A stretch of 64,000 nucleotides of DNA from Caprimulgus europaeus. Taxonomy: Eukaryota > Chordata > Aves > Caprimulgiformes > Caprimulgidae. The translations under genes were made by a program, and so were the position numbers. The notes under the pieces are model-generated. The model saw only the letters and a program-made list of their open reading frames with translations, had not been told where the DNA came from and searched no databases. Below, piece by piece: positions 9,146 through 22,325 of this stretch. Location: the NCBI GenBank assembly GCA_907165065.1, contig OU015528.1, positions 74,381,474-74,445,473 of the forward strand. The letters are read 5' to 3'. The stretch's first letter is position 1. Each line of letters starts with the position of its first letter.

Positions 9146-12100
9146 CCTGTCCTTTGTCTTTGGCAAAGCCAATAGTGGCAGTCGTGTTACTTCAGTACTA
9201 GTTGTACACCCAGCCTTTGGAGAACATACCCTTCCCTGGATGTAATGTTATTTACAGGCCAAACTAGAGAGATCTCTGCAGGTAGAAGTCCAGGTGAATC
9301 CACTAGGAATTAAGTGCACAAAGCACTTTTAGGACAATAGTAGACCATAGCTAGTACTTCATTAGAGGAGGAGTGGACAAGTTTTGGAGTATCCAGCTAC
9401 AGTCAGATCTCTGCAAAGTAGTTGGGAAGGTTGACTTCCAATCAATGTCTTTAGGGTGAATATCCATGTTTTTGGAGTGGTATTTCAGTGCTCTAAATGC
9501 TTCCCAGCCACTGACTACAGAGTGACAATATCACTTATAAATCACTGTCAGAAAACTCTGGAAAAAGGAATCTAAATGAAAGAAATCCTGGCCTAACTCT
9601 TGAAGTCACCGTCCTACAGTTTCTACTGAGATAATGGGCAACTCCAAGGGAGTGGTGTGTTGTGAAAATAAATAAGAATGAAGCACTTGCTAAGGCAGCA
9701 TACCAAGTCTACCAAGGACTGGAGCCTACCTTCTGTGCCAGCTTTTCCCAGGCTGCCTTCATTTACAGCTTCAGGCCCTTGACCTTAGTTGGCAGTGGAA
9801 ACTGTGGAGGAAACAGCTATGAATGTAATTCTGTGTATGCAAAGATGTTCTTCCAGTCAGAGATCCTGGAACCCACTGATCAGGTACAGCATGAGCTGTA
9901 AGACATTTATTTATTCAAGGATGTTTATGGAATCTTCCATTACAAGCACACATGTCCCCAGAGAACTGAACTGTGGTTGCTTTTCTACATCACAACCTCA
10001 TCTCTGGGACAACCAAAATGACCTTCTCCTGGAACCATGAAATAACTACAAGCCAAAAACTATGGCTGTGCTGATGTATCCCCTATACGGTAGGAGACAC
10101 ACATGGGTCTTCTGGAGTTGAGTTTGGCTTTTCAGGCATAAGATATGAAAAAATAAAAACGTCTATTTACTATGGCTAAGCACAGGTCCTTCTTAGTGCT
10201 TCAGAAGGGGTCATATGTTTGGCTTGTCTTGAAAACCTTCATTAAAACTAAAGGCAGTCTCTTCTGCAACATTACACCTTGGGACCAGCCTCTGGCTCTG
10301 GAAACTGTTAAGGCTAAAATTTTGGTACTGAGTTTGGCAAACATTTTATGCTTCTCTTGTCTCTGAAAAATCTTAATTTATTTTCTTATGTGATATTTTG
10401 CCTCTCATAACAGCATATGTGTCTTTAGACTACATCCAAACCTCTCCATTATGGCACATAGTCACCACCTGGGCTACCAGCCTTATAGTTCCCCATCCCT
10501 GGCCAGACCATGGAGTACCTCACATGGCAGCTGTGTCCAAGCAGTTGAAGTCCCATTCTTGCTGTTGAATCAATGAGAATTTCTTTGGTACTGGTCCTTT
10601 TTTTTCTGCTAGGAGGCATGGCAGCCTATATTTAGAGAGAGAGAAGAGAGGCTGACAGGGGATTTCTATTTCCCATGTATTTTTTATGCAAGCAGTGCTT
10701 GGAGTAGATTGCATTTACAAGTATCGTAATTGTCTGGAGTGCTTTTACCAAAGCGTGTCTAGTTTAAAATGGCCTTTTGCTTTCCCTTCCACAGCATTTT
10801 CAAATATCTCAATGCAGAGTGCATATTTTATCTTCAGGAAAACCAACCAAGAGATGCAATTTTAAGCAAGGGGTTTTTTTCTGTTTGGTTTTCTGTTGCT
10901 GTTGTTTGGTTTGTTTTTTAATTTATAAGCTAGTATGTAGGGTTAGAGAAATGTTTTGACAGAGAGGAAAGAGATGATAATAGATAATGGAGTAATCCAT
11001 TTGTTGTGGCTGCTTTACCACTGAAATTTGTATACATTGGAGACCGCTAATAAAAATGGAGCCATTTACACATAATTTAGTTGATTGAGTTAGTTCTAAC
11101 TCTTTCACAGCTGCCTCTGAAGTGCATACTTACTTAAGGTTATCATTTTGAGAAGGTTTTTAATTTAGATGGATGCCAGAGATGCAGGCTACTCTTATTA
11201 GGAGACGTTCTGTGCTGTCCTTGTACTGTGCTTTATGTAATTAGTACATACTTAAATAGTACAGCTATTTAATAACCCCTCTGTGTGTTCCATGTAATGA
11301 TTATAATTACACCAGTGACTGAACATAGAACCAGAGCATCCAACAGGATGTCCTTGTGGCAGAACAGCATGAATTTTAACCAATTCCTCACCCAGATTTG
11401 GCTGGGTGATTACAGGCACAGGATACTGGGCTGCCTGTGCAAATCACACAATGGTCACCCACATGTGGAAACAAAGGTCTACTTGAGGTCCTTCCAAGGA
11501 CCGATTCATCTCCCAGTCAACAAGCCACTCCAGTACTGGAAATATTCACCCTGACTGCAGAAAGCCCTGGACTGGGCATGTGGAAAATAGGAAATGTGAG
11601 CAAATTTATCTTCTGTCTGAGTCAGCGGTGGCTAACGTCTAATGCTTGTTCCCCCAAATATATGTTTAGTTTAATTTTTTTCCCTCTTGTTAGCTGTCCA
11701 CATATTAACAACACACTGTACATGCTTCTTGGCAGAGAGAGCTCTGCAAAGGATCCCAGATAAGACTAAAAGCCTAGAGTGCATGGGTCTCCATGTGCCC
11801 ACAGGCATTAAAAATTAGCCCACAGTCCTTCCAATTCATTACGCACTTCTCTGTGAGCTACATTTCAGCAGCTGTCTCAGTGGCAACTGAGCCAAAGAAG
11901 GAGAAGACAGACATGGATTTAACAAAAAGATTATTTCTTATCAAGATTATTTTCCTATTAGGAAAATCCAGAAAATCAAGCTTACAGCCTTTAAAAACAA
12001 TGCTCTGCAAGTTTGTGTGAAAATTACACTTCTTCCGAGTCCACAGGTTGTTCATGAGCTGATCTGTGCATTCCTAATGCAAGGTACTGAAACATTGTCC

Positions 12101-15100
12101 AAGCAGGAATCATATCTTAATAGCAAAATGGTCCAGCAGGCCCTTTTCCTTCCCTCTCTCAGTCTTATGCTTCCTGGCTCTGGTGACAATACTTGGCCAG
12201 TTGAAAAGTCGCAATCAGGAAGAAGAGGTGTTTAAAGTGCTCAGTGGTGCTCAGTGCCATTGCTTTGAAGTCATCACTAAGGATAAGCTTTTATATTGAA
12301 AACACAAAGCAGATGTACCCTTCTTCACAGCCTTGCCCACAATCAGAGGCAGCAGCATTTCATCACTGAGGTTCTCTACTTGAGCTTAGTTTACAGGGCT
12401 AAGGCAGGAGGCCACTGACCAGGTCCAAGTGCCATCCATCACTCCCTATGCTGTTCCTGGTGCCAGACCTCGCAGAGACATCTCTGTTCAGCCTTCTGCC
12501 AGGTGGACACTGGCCATGGCCAGGACACCATAGTCTGTTCTTCTCTGCAGAAATGCATTACTTATGCTCAATTATTCTGCAAATAGTTTATGCTAACAAA
12601 TTTCAATTGGTCAGTTGTTTCTAAGTTGTCCCACTCCCACCACAGATCACACTGGCAAGAGGAAATGCAGCTATTTTACACCAGCAGAGGATCTACCCTA
12701 AAAATGCTGACATCCCTGATTTGTCACAATGATTTCTTTATTTTCTCCTTTGGAAAAGGAGAGTAGTGAAAAGCAAATAATATGTGGAATTATTATGCTA
12801 AACATCTTCAAAGGTCTTAGATATTCAGCACATTCACAAACAGTTGTTAGCTCTTGGAATACTTTTGCACAAAGAGTTATCTGATGATTAATCCTTCAGT
12901 TTACCTTCCTGCAATCCACTCTGTTCTGCAAGTTACTCCCTTTGGCATCAAAATCCTCCCAGCCAAAATGTCTTTTATGTTCTTCATTGACAATCCTTTC
13001 CTCATTACAGCTTGGATTGTTTAATTTCATAAACTTGCTGATAAGAAGCAGAAGATTGGCACAGTAATTTTAATTTATTTGGAATGATAAAATAGAGGTC
13101 TAGATTGATTTCTAGTAAGGGTGGTTGAGCTGGAAGAAAATCCTACCTGCAGATGTACTGAGATAAATATATTTTGGTACACTTTGACCAAAATTTAGAC
13201 TTTTTCCTGACTCATATAATGTAGAACTGTTTGAGATCAGGGTCCTCTACAGCTAATGAAAAGACATAGACCAGTACTTTTTGATTTCTGTCCTTCTGTT
13301 GCTACAGTCATCCTCTGGGGTGGGGAGGGTGGGACAAATTTCTGTGCTCAGCACACAAAGAGCATCAGGAAGCTGTACTCCCGATTGATCACAGCTGTTA
13401 CTATCTAAAATACCTAACTGGGAAGTGCAGTCTTCCCTAGGCTCCTTGTATACTCCATGGAGAATCTCAGGCACACCTGGGAAGCGAGCAGAAGTTAGAC
13501 TGAATGTCACAAGTGCTTCTTTTTTCACTATATTTCTGCTCAACTTGAGACAGATCTGGCATGAAACTCCGATGTAGGTCCTTGGCATCTTTCAAACCTA
13601 CACTACCATCACTACTTATCAACTGTGAGTAGCTTGAGAGTCAGATCTCAACACCCCCCTCCATAAAGATGACTTTTACTCTAGGAATGACAATAATGTT
13701 GAGGGAATAATGGAAGGAAGATTTGCTAAAATGCACTATCCTGGCAAAGAGAGAAAATGTGTTTCATAGGTTAGCATGTTGCCCATAAGCAGATCTGACA
13801 GCTTAATTTTCTAACACACTACATGGGAAACTTGAAATGAGCTTTTCAGTTAAGTGCAGGACACCCAGCGTGTCTCCACAGTGTGTTTAATGAAGACTTT
13901 CAGCCATATCTCTCCTTTCCCCGCTCTTCAGCTTCCTTATTCTCTCTCTTTCCTTCCAAGAGATGCATTTCCAGATATAACTGCCTAAGAGAGTGTTTCT
14001 GTCTACATCTATTGGCTTGACAATGGCATATTGTGGACAAGGATACCCTTAGATGGTTCTTTTACAACGAAAACCTTCAGAAACATAAATCTGGCTTTCA
14101 ATGTCGCACTTACAACAGTTTCTAGCTGGGAGAAATGATGCAAAAAAGCTTCAGCACACATGCAAATAAGATGCTGCAATGGAGTTATCTTAGCATTAAA
14201 AAAACCCACTAATTTTCATATCCAGGATGTGTAAGACCAGTTAGCATTGACATCCATGTTCCTGTAAGGTAAGGAATAAATGGAACACAACTTCTTGGCC
14301 CTGGGAGAGGGAGCGGTCTGAGGATCACATAGTCTAGTGTAGGGCACATATGGATCAAGGTAGGAGGTAGAAGGCAAATTGCTCTACATTTTTGTAGGAC
14401 AGTAGAGTTTTGCACAGTTCCCAGGGGAACAAAACCCAGAGACTTGGACGTGTTTAACAAAGCACTTAACTTACATTGATTTACAGCCGTTGACACTCCA
14501 GCACTTAAAATTTTACCTACTACAATAATGACATGAACTGTACACCCCAGCTGAGGATCCCAGTGAGTAAACCATGACAGCAGAGAGTGTTGCAGCAAAA
14601 TGTAGCTGCTGTGATCCAGGGCATTCAAGGGGAGGGAAAAAAAGGAAATCCAAGCAGAAGTATATAGATTCAGCAGACCAAGGGCAGGCATTGGCACAAA
14701 GGTTTTCCAATGTGCTCGAGAGATGTTAAAGGAAGCCTTTTGCACAAGCCAGATGCTCAGAAAGTAATCCTGAAAGTGGGTATCATTTTTTTCCAGCTAA
14801 ACCACGTGTATACACACATTTGCCAGTCAAATGGCTGCTGATGCACTTACATTTCTAGCCTAAGGCACCTATGAGCTGCAAGTATGGACCTTATTTTCTG
14901 TAAGTGTGAGAGGGTGTCGTTGGCAGAATGGAAAAGACTACAGCTCACTCCCTTCTTGCTTTGGCATGCTTTTGGTGACCTGCATGTGATAATGCCCAAC
15001 ACACCATGCCTGAGTGCCAGTGCTGCACATGAAGCCACTTGAAGCTGTCACAGGTATGACAACAGATGTTTCATCCAGCCCCTCCCTTTGCTGCTGTCTC

Positions 15101-16302
15101 TCCCACCACAGGACACAGATTTTTAAGGCTGAAAGGTCTGTTTTGAAAATCAAGCTGAGTGGCGCCTTGATTTGCCATCAGCAGGCATTGCTGTGACCTG
15201 GGTTAATGGGAAAAGAGAAGAGTGTATTTCCCCAATGTGTTACCTACTCATTAAGGTCAGGCTTTGGCCAGTGAAGACTTTGATCCGAGTCCCTACATAG
15301 CTGAGGAACAAGCATCTCCATCCTGAGATCATGCTCTTTTCTCTAGGAGAAGCTGTGACGATCTCTGAAAAAATAAAAATAAATTAACCCTCAAGTGCTG
15401 GAAAATCCATGATATGACCATGGGAGATCCATGCCCACAGCCAGCATCCCTTCCAGTCAGAAATGAGTACCACATTCCCAGTGGGGTGCTGTCTCCCTGC
15501 AGTACCCAGCTGTTGGATCTGTCCTCTCAGTCCTCCCCTACCCTGAACCTTTCCTCCCTGCTGACAGTGGTGGGTCGTGGTGGTGTCCCTCATCTCAACT
15601 CCCTTTGCCTGCTGTGTAGCTTAGAAAGTTCCCACTGCAAAGTCCTACAGGAGTGAAAAGTGTTATCACACTATATTGGAGACAGGAGAAAATTGTAGCT
15701 GAATTCCTGGGGTTTTTTTTAAAGCTGGTAGCTCTACCTCTCTGCCCAGAGTAATTTAACTTCCAGACTGTGATGGGAGAATGCTAAAGCAGTTTTGACT
15801 GAGAGTTAATCCATGAATTCCTCCAAAGTACTCAAATGTGTCAATCTTTGGCTGCAGCTTTCAGCTTCTAATAAATTGTCCAGGGATGCAGTTTGGGTGC
15901 TACTTCAAATGCAAGATGACAAGATGAGGGAAGCAACCAAGTAGATTCTGTGGAAAATACAAGTTGGGGTGCACCCAGCAGCTGACCAGGAAGGGAGCTG
16001 GTATGCGGAAGGCTGACCTCTGTTTTCCCAGCCTTGGTGACCAGTGTGGGTAAGCTTTGAAGTGTGAAGAGCAGAGAAAACCTTCCCAGCTTACCGCACA
16101 GCTGGAAATCCTAATTCTCTTTTGGCCAAAATTCTCATTATCTCAATGACTTTATCAGTCAATGCTGGACTAGCCAGAAAACAAAGTTACTCCAAACAGC
16201 TCTGATTGTGTTAAGGTCCTTTAGAAGGAAAGGGAAATCCTCCAAGGATGTCTTCATTGGCCAGCAAAGTGCTCAGGGTTTAAGGAACGCTAAAATTTAG
16301 CC
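9146..16302. other. Long unique non-coding stretch
   Basis: No gene recognised in about 7 kb. The longest open frame is 178 codons on the - strand at 14209-14745. It has no recognisable domain and a length expected by chance in 64 kb. T- and G-rich low-complexity sequence lies at 10872-10920. Confidence 0.4.
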
Positions 16303-16330
16303 AAAAAAAGGGGGGGGGGGGAAAGACAGA
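16303..16330 (+). repeat. Homopurine tract with G12 run
   Basis: Seven A followed by twelve G (16310-16321) then 'aaagacagag'. G runs of this length are uncommon and slip readily, so the exact count may be a sequencing or assembly estimate. Confidence 0.85.
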
Positions 16331-19300
16331 GCAGAAGTGAGAGGGTGTTCTGGCCCCACCACTCCGCATTTCAGTTGTTCTAATCCCCTCCAGAATCATG
16401 GCTTGCAGACCAGTATCCAACACTAGAAGTACTTAGAAACATCTTTGCACCAAATTGAATGTAGAAAGAATCAGGGCCTAATTTTGTATATCAGGTCAGC
16501 CAGGTGGGCTATCTGGTTTTATTTCAGAAGGTTTTTGACACCTCTAGTCCAAGAGGCACCAAGATGAAATTGAGTGGGATGTGTTTGTGTGTAAATTACA
16601 GTTTCAGGTACAAGATGGCTCTTGTATACATGGGAAAAATTGATGTAATGTAGTATGTGTGGAGGTACGTGTGTGTTTATAGCTCACAACTGCTTTTTAA
16701 TAGATGCCTGCTGCTCTTTAAGCAAACTGTGATTCCAAACCTCACCATGACTTTTGTGTAGTGTGAACACTGCAAAGTTACCAAGAACATTGCTCTTGCC
16801 AATGCAACGATTAACATAAAAATGAACTGTAGAGCTAAAGAAACCCAAAGCTCAACATTGCTCACACAGACGTGTTGTGCATGCAAACCATTGGTGTTTA
16901 GTTAGAATTACACACATCTCGTTTACAACCACCACTTTTGCCCAGAGGAGCATGAAGATGTAAAGCTTTTTATTTTCTTGCTGATAGCCATCCCAATGGG
17001 ATGCCATTTCTTACAGGAATCCTTCTCAGAAGAGTTTATTTCCTGCAAACACCTCTCTCACCTTTACATCAGTGACAGCAAGCATCTTAGTTCTGTTTTG
17101 TGCCGTTACCACTGCTGTGGAGTCCAATCCTGCTGACTGCTGAGCACTTTCAGCTTCCACAACCACCAGAGCACAGAGGCTTGGTAGGAACTCAGTACCA
17201 AGTAGGATCAGACTGTGATGCATCAGTATTAAGGTCAGACTTACAATGCATTAATATTGCTCAACAGAAATATTAGCTGTCAAGAAGCTTAGAATTGTTC
17301 TTTTTATGGCTTAGGGAACAGTATTATAGCAAGAATGACGGCAATATAAATTCAGAGGGTGTTTACAAGGTGGGAAAACAAGAGCCAACATAAATGGGCT
17401 ATTATCTGTATTTGCTATTGCTTGATTCTCAGTGAAATGAACATGGAGAATTTGTGCTGAGTAGGTTTTTTCAAGGTTAACGGAGACATGGAGTTGTTCC
17501 CAGGGGAGGATGAAGAGCAGACGGTGATGGAGTTGAGCCGCAATACAAGACGTCAGGTTTTGCACCCCACAGCAGTGTTTCCAAAAGCAAATGATGGAAG
17601 ATGACAACGGCACTGATGAAGCCGTTTGCCTCATCATGATGTATGAAATAGTGTCTTTCTCCCCTACCACAAGCCCCCAGCAGATCTGCAGGGGTTAGTG
17701 GGGTCAGCTCCTTCTGTCAAAAATGCTGTGGCTTGCCAAAAAGAGGTTGAGACAATGCAGAGAGCAGAGATGAAATTTCTTCAGGCTATTTTTTTTTTAA
17801 TGCTTCCAGAATAGTTCAAAATAATATAAAATCTGTAAATTTATTATAGATGTTTCTTTTAGAGTTGTAACACTAGCACAAAAATACCTGTCAAGAAATC
17901 TAGAGGTGAAACTACAAGAGGCAAAGGTGTTAAGACAGCCACTATTTCTTAATAAATGTATTGATGAAAAAATATTTTGCTCTTAGGCACCGTTAAATCC
18001 ACTTATGACATCAACCCTTAAAGTATGTCATGTAAAGGTCTGGTCAGGTCAAAGAAAACACACTGGGCTGGCCTTAAACAGGGGTGTTCTGAAAATATAA
18101 TAGTCATCACTGTAAATAAAGATGGTGATTCCAAATACTGTAATATCTTTAATGCATTGGAACACCATTAAGTTATTAAAATATCTGTTTAGCAGAAGCA
18201 GCAGTGAGCTGGAAAAATAAATATTGTGTGTAAAGAAAACCTGAAGTAATATTTGGCCTCGATGGCCATGTGAGGCCTGCTTATGGGTTGTGCTAAATTG
18301 CAGTCAGATATCAGCTTCTAGTTCAAAAATTGTGCATTTGATTGGAAACGCTTTTTGATTACTTACCACAACTCAAAATTAAATGGCAAAACATTTTAGC
18401 ATATTTACCAATTTTTTGCCTTTTTTGGAGATAAACTTACTCATTCAATTCTATCTAAAATTGCAAATAGTTTTGGTTATTTTTCAGAGATACTTAATCA
18501 GTACATGTTGTTATTTTACTTCCAGGATAGGGTTTTACAAAAAGGTCATAAGCTGAGTGCTTCTGGAATATAAAATGTCTTGGAAAGCTTCTAGAAAATC
18601 TATCCTATAGAAGACTTTAAAATGATTATGTGGGAATAGTAAAATCTTGTTATCTGTGGTTCTGCCACTGAATTAATGTAAAAATGGAAATAGTCTTTGA
18701 AAGCAAGAATGATGAGGCAAAATTCTATGACCTGGTGTGTACAGGTCAGACTAAACAATGAAAATTGTCAAACTCTAGCCTTAATAATCTATGAAAAATA
18801 TCCTTAAGGTAGCCCAGGAATCCAGCCATTCTTCCTCTCTCAAAAGCAATTTTGCCACGTTGGGTTTTTTTCCCCTTTCTTCCTCATGATGAAATGTTCC
18901 ACATTCCCAATACATCACGATACTGCTATTGTCTCCAATTTAATCCACTGGAAATCGTATTATCCTTCCCCGCTATATTGATCTGGATGAAGCACTGGCT
19001 CCTGCAGCTCCCTTTGGTGCTTTTAGGCCTCACTGAAGGGCAATATCTTCAACTACTGGAATAAAGTCTGGTGTAATTAAGGACCTGATGTACGAGTCAG
19101 CATGCTGGAGGCTGCATTACATGTACTTAATTGGATACCACGCTCTGTATGCACACACGCTGAACGGTTGGTCTTTAGACAGAGAGGGACTGTAAATGTT
19201 TGGGCTGCAACTAAAACAAAGCTCCATGACTGAAGAATTCATCTGCTTTTCCCGGACTCTCTGGTGATGCCCAGCACTGCAGTAAATGCTCAGTCCTGAG

Positions 19301-21038
19301 CAACTCTGCCAGTGAGAGAGGACTGTAACAGTATTAGGTTATGAGGCTTGGCCACGTCGTAGGCTTTTGGCTACGGCTGGACCTTGTGTGCATCTTAATG
19401 TAGAGTGAGCTAGAAAAATCCTTCCACAGTCTGATGATGGCTCTGATAGGTGCTAGATTTAGAAAAATATCCTTCCTGCTTCATAGAAACTCGTCATTTA
19501 AAGTACACATTTGTTGCACACTGATCACATTTATCTATGTATTCATCTACTGTGAGAGCTCATTTCTGGATATCCTTTGCTTTGCTTAAAATAACAGAAA
19601 AAAGCAAAATCGGCAACAAAAACCTGCCAGAACTCCAGCCCAGTGTGCCCTAATGAGTAGGACATCCACAGCAGATCTTTCAACCCCTCCACCTCAACAG
19701 TCACCCCTTCCTTTGACTTGACTGCATGAAGAGATAAAGTTTGGTCCCAAAACCTTCAATACCAAGACCTCCAGACTCGGGCATTTATTCTAAGTCAAGA
19801 GCTGAGTGGAGACTGCATCCCCTCCTGACCCCTCCTATGCAGCTCTTACCCGACTCCTAACCAGGTCTGATGTGATCTAGCCATGTGAACATCTCCTGGA
19901 AGGTCTCAGCACCTTCAACTGTCTCTTGACTTTTTGAGGCAAGGTTGTTCCTGTTTGGCTTTTTCATCTACCTGAAGTTCATCTGTCCCACTGCTTTGGG
20001 ATAATATGTCACACAGCTTTGCTGCAGTAAGGACAGTTGTATAATATGCAGGACATGAACATGATCAATATTTGTGGAATAGTGTTACTGGCTGTATATT
20101 TTTCAAGCAGGTGATCCCCTGGTTGTTTCCCTGCTTGGAGGCAGGATGGGATCTGAGGTGCCCCAGTGTTCTTCATGGAGCATACAGGGAGAGGACAATT
20201 GGCACCCTTACAGCTTGAATTCCACGATGCATTACATTCAGCACAAGTCCTGGTCAGAAATACTGTGTTTCTTTAACAATTAGCAACTGCTTATTTGAGT
20301 ATGGTAAATAAATATATTTCTCTATATCAGAAAAAAAAACCAAAAACCACATTGGCTATGATTTAATGTAGCTTACCAAACTCTTTATTTATTATAAAAC
20401 CTTCTGATTAGGAGCTCTGCATAGCAAACATCTCTTTCTGTGTTGGAGGAGCTGAGGTTCTGGGTATCTTCTAGCCTTCAGCAGGGTGGTGCCCCTGCTC
20501 CCGTCAGACTGGACTCTTGCTCCCAGCCTGGTGGTCCCTGGTTCAGGTCTGGCTGCTGCAAACCTTAGTTCAGCGCACAACTGCTCACGCTTCTACCTGC
20601 CCACAGCCCTCAGCCAGATCCCCTTCTTTTGACTGCACTGACATCCATAATTGTATTCTAGAGACTAAAAACAGGGGAAAAGACAGCCCAGCTCCATCTT
20701 CTTTTAACCTGTTTTAAGAAAACAAATTACTTTGGCAGCTGCCCTTCACCAACACACCCCCACGCCAGGCTCTCCACTCGGCTAAGTTAAATTGTCCATA
20801 GCTTTACCTATGCCAGGGGGACCCACAGGGATAATCACATGAGCAAAACCCATGCAGGGCAGCTGGTTAAACCAGCCTTTGATCTAAAATCTTCTCTGCA
20901 GAGACAGCAAACCTTTCAGAAATGGGATCATCGAGTACAAAGCATCTTCCTATCTCTCTGTCTCTCATCCGCTGCACACTAACTTGCCTGGAACAACAGT
21001 TGCTTGAAAGGAAATCTTCCTCTTTTTAATGTGTTTTT
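16331..21038. other. Unique non-coding stretch
   Basis: No gene recognised. Positions 17800-18700 are strongly AT-rich and simple-repeat-poor, with blocks such as 'ttgattacttaccacaact' and 'aaaattaaatggcaaaac' that resemble conserved non-coding sequence. All open frames are short. Confidence 0.35.
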
Positions 21039-21066
21039 GGGGGGAAAGGGGAAGGAGAAGGGGGGG
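21039..21066 (+). other. G-rich tract, possible G-quadruplex
   Basis: G runs of 6, 4 and 7 separated by 'aaa' and 'aaggagaa'. The seven-G run can supply two tracts, so four stacked runs are possible on the + strand. It lies 22 bases upstream of a CTCF-like motif. Confidence 0.5.
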
Positions 21067-21088
21067 CTTAATCGTCTTCCCAGCAAGC

Positions 21089-21103
21089 TTCACTAGATGG
21101 CAG
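21089..21103 (+). promoter_or_regulatory. CTCF-like binding motif, forward orientation
   Basis: 'ttcactagatggcag' matches the CTCF core consensus CCASYAGRKGGCRS at all but the first position or two. CTCF is an architectural zinc-finger protein that halts cohesin in an orientation-dependent way. Occupancy cannot be judged from sequence. A second, opposite-facing match lies at 62607-62622. Confidence 0.45.
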
Positions 21104-22079
21104 TAAGCAGAGACAAATGAGTCAGAAACACCATTTCAGAGGGACTCGGAAACCTCAGGGACCAGCTGCTTACTCCACCTCTATAACTCTAAACAAGAGG
21201 TTGTACCTGTGAAGGAGCACCTCCCTAAAAGACATCAGGTTTTATTTATAGTTAACATCTTTTCAGCTTCTGTGAACGCTGCAATTGTCAGGAAACAGTC
21301 TGAGCTGGAAAACTGCCTTCACCAGCTCTTCCATAGGAATATAGAAGTTGCATTCCAGCTTCTCCCTCTGCAGGGTCGGTTTGTCAGGTCATTGCTTCAC
21401 TGTTTTTTGTTTGTTTGCTTGTTTGTTTGCTTTTCTTTGGGGGTCCAGCTTTGCTGTAACCCCAAAGCAACCTCAAAGGATCTCCAAAGTGCAGGGACGT
21501 TTCATGCCTGGTACCCTGGGACACCTCCCTGCCATCCCCAGGGCATGGGGACATGAGCCCCAGAGCAGCTTTGTCAGTGCCAGCAGAGTAGTTTGGCTTT
21601 CCTGCTGCCCATCAGATGCTCAGCATCTGCTGTGTGATTAAGGTGGGAAGTCTTCAGCTTGGTAGTGGCTGTAACCCTTTGATTTCAAGCTGGGCACTGG
21701 GCTTGCCCGTCTCATCTCCTTCTTTGCTGGCAGGATGGCTGGTGGCAATGCCCTTCTTCCATGCCATGTGTGCCATTTGGGGACAGCAGAACTGTGTCAG
21801 ACGGCATGCAGGGATATCTGAGATTAATCCAACTGCTCACTGCGCTGGACTAGAAGGTGCTAATTGCTGCCAGGAGACTTTTCCCTGCAGGTTCCCCATG
21901 GACATTGTCAAAGCAGGCTGTGGAGAGCCAGGCAGGAGCCACTGTGGGACATGCTGTCAAAAATGCCAGATTGTCAAAAACAGGATTTGTCAAAATAAGT
22001 TTGTTTTAACAAAACTCTCCACAGGAGGCTTTCCAGGCCAGCAGTGGGAAGGAGTGTGGCAGGGTGACTAGTCCCTGAG
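21104..22079. other. Non-coding stretch with TTTG repeats
   Basis: A (TTTG/CTTG) microsatellite runs at about 21403-21432. A moderately GC-rich segment at 21440-22020 has two chance-length open frames without family motifs. No gene recognised. Confidence 0.4.
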
Positions 22080-22325
22080 TAGAGGGTAGGTTTAGATTAG
22101 ACATTAGGAAGAAATTCTTTCCTGTGAGAATGGTGAGACACTGGAACAGGTTGCCCAGAGAAGCTGTGGATGCTCCTCCCTGGAAGTGTTCAAGGCCAGG
22201 TTGGATGAGGCTTTGAGCAACCTGGTCTAGTGGAAGGTGCCCCTGCTCATGGCAGGGGGGTTGGAGCTGGATGATCTTTAAGGTCCCTTCCAACCCAAAC
22301 CATTCTACGATTCTGTGATTCTATA
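22080..22325 (+). mobile_element. CR1 LINE 3' fragment
   Basis: Begins within the end of the reverse transcriptase ORF ('tagattagacattaggaag', 'ttctttcctgtgagaatgg', 'gagacactggaacaggttgc'). It continues through 'ttcaaggccaggttggatga' and the 3' untranslated 'ttaaggtcccttccaaccc', and ends with three 8-mer tail units at 22302-22325. It is 5' truncated at about 250 bases. Close in wording to the copies at 27977, 31126 and 36571, so probably the same subfamily. Confidence 0.92.

Noticed and set aside
14209-14745. 178-codon open frame on the - strand
   Set aside because: No recognisable domain, no splice or promoter context. One frame of this length is expected by chance in 64 kb at this base composition.
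21616-22071. Cysteine-rich 151-codon open frame on the + strand
   Set aside because: Cysteine spacing fits no zinc-finger or secreted family I can name, and the frame ends just before a CR1.
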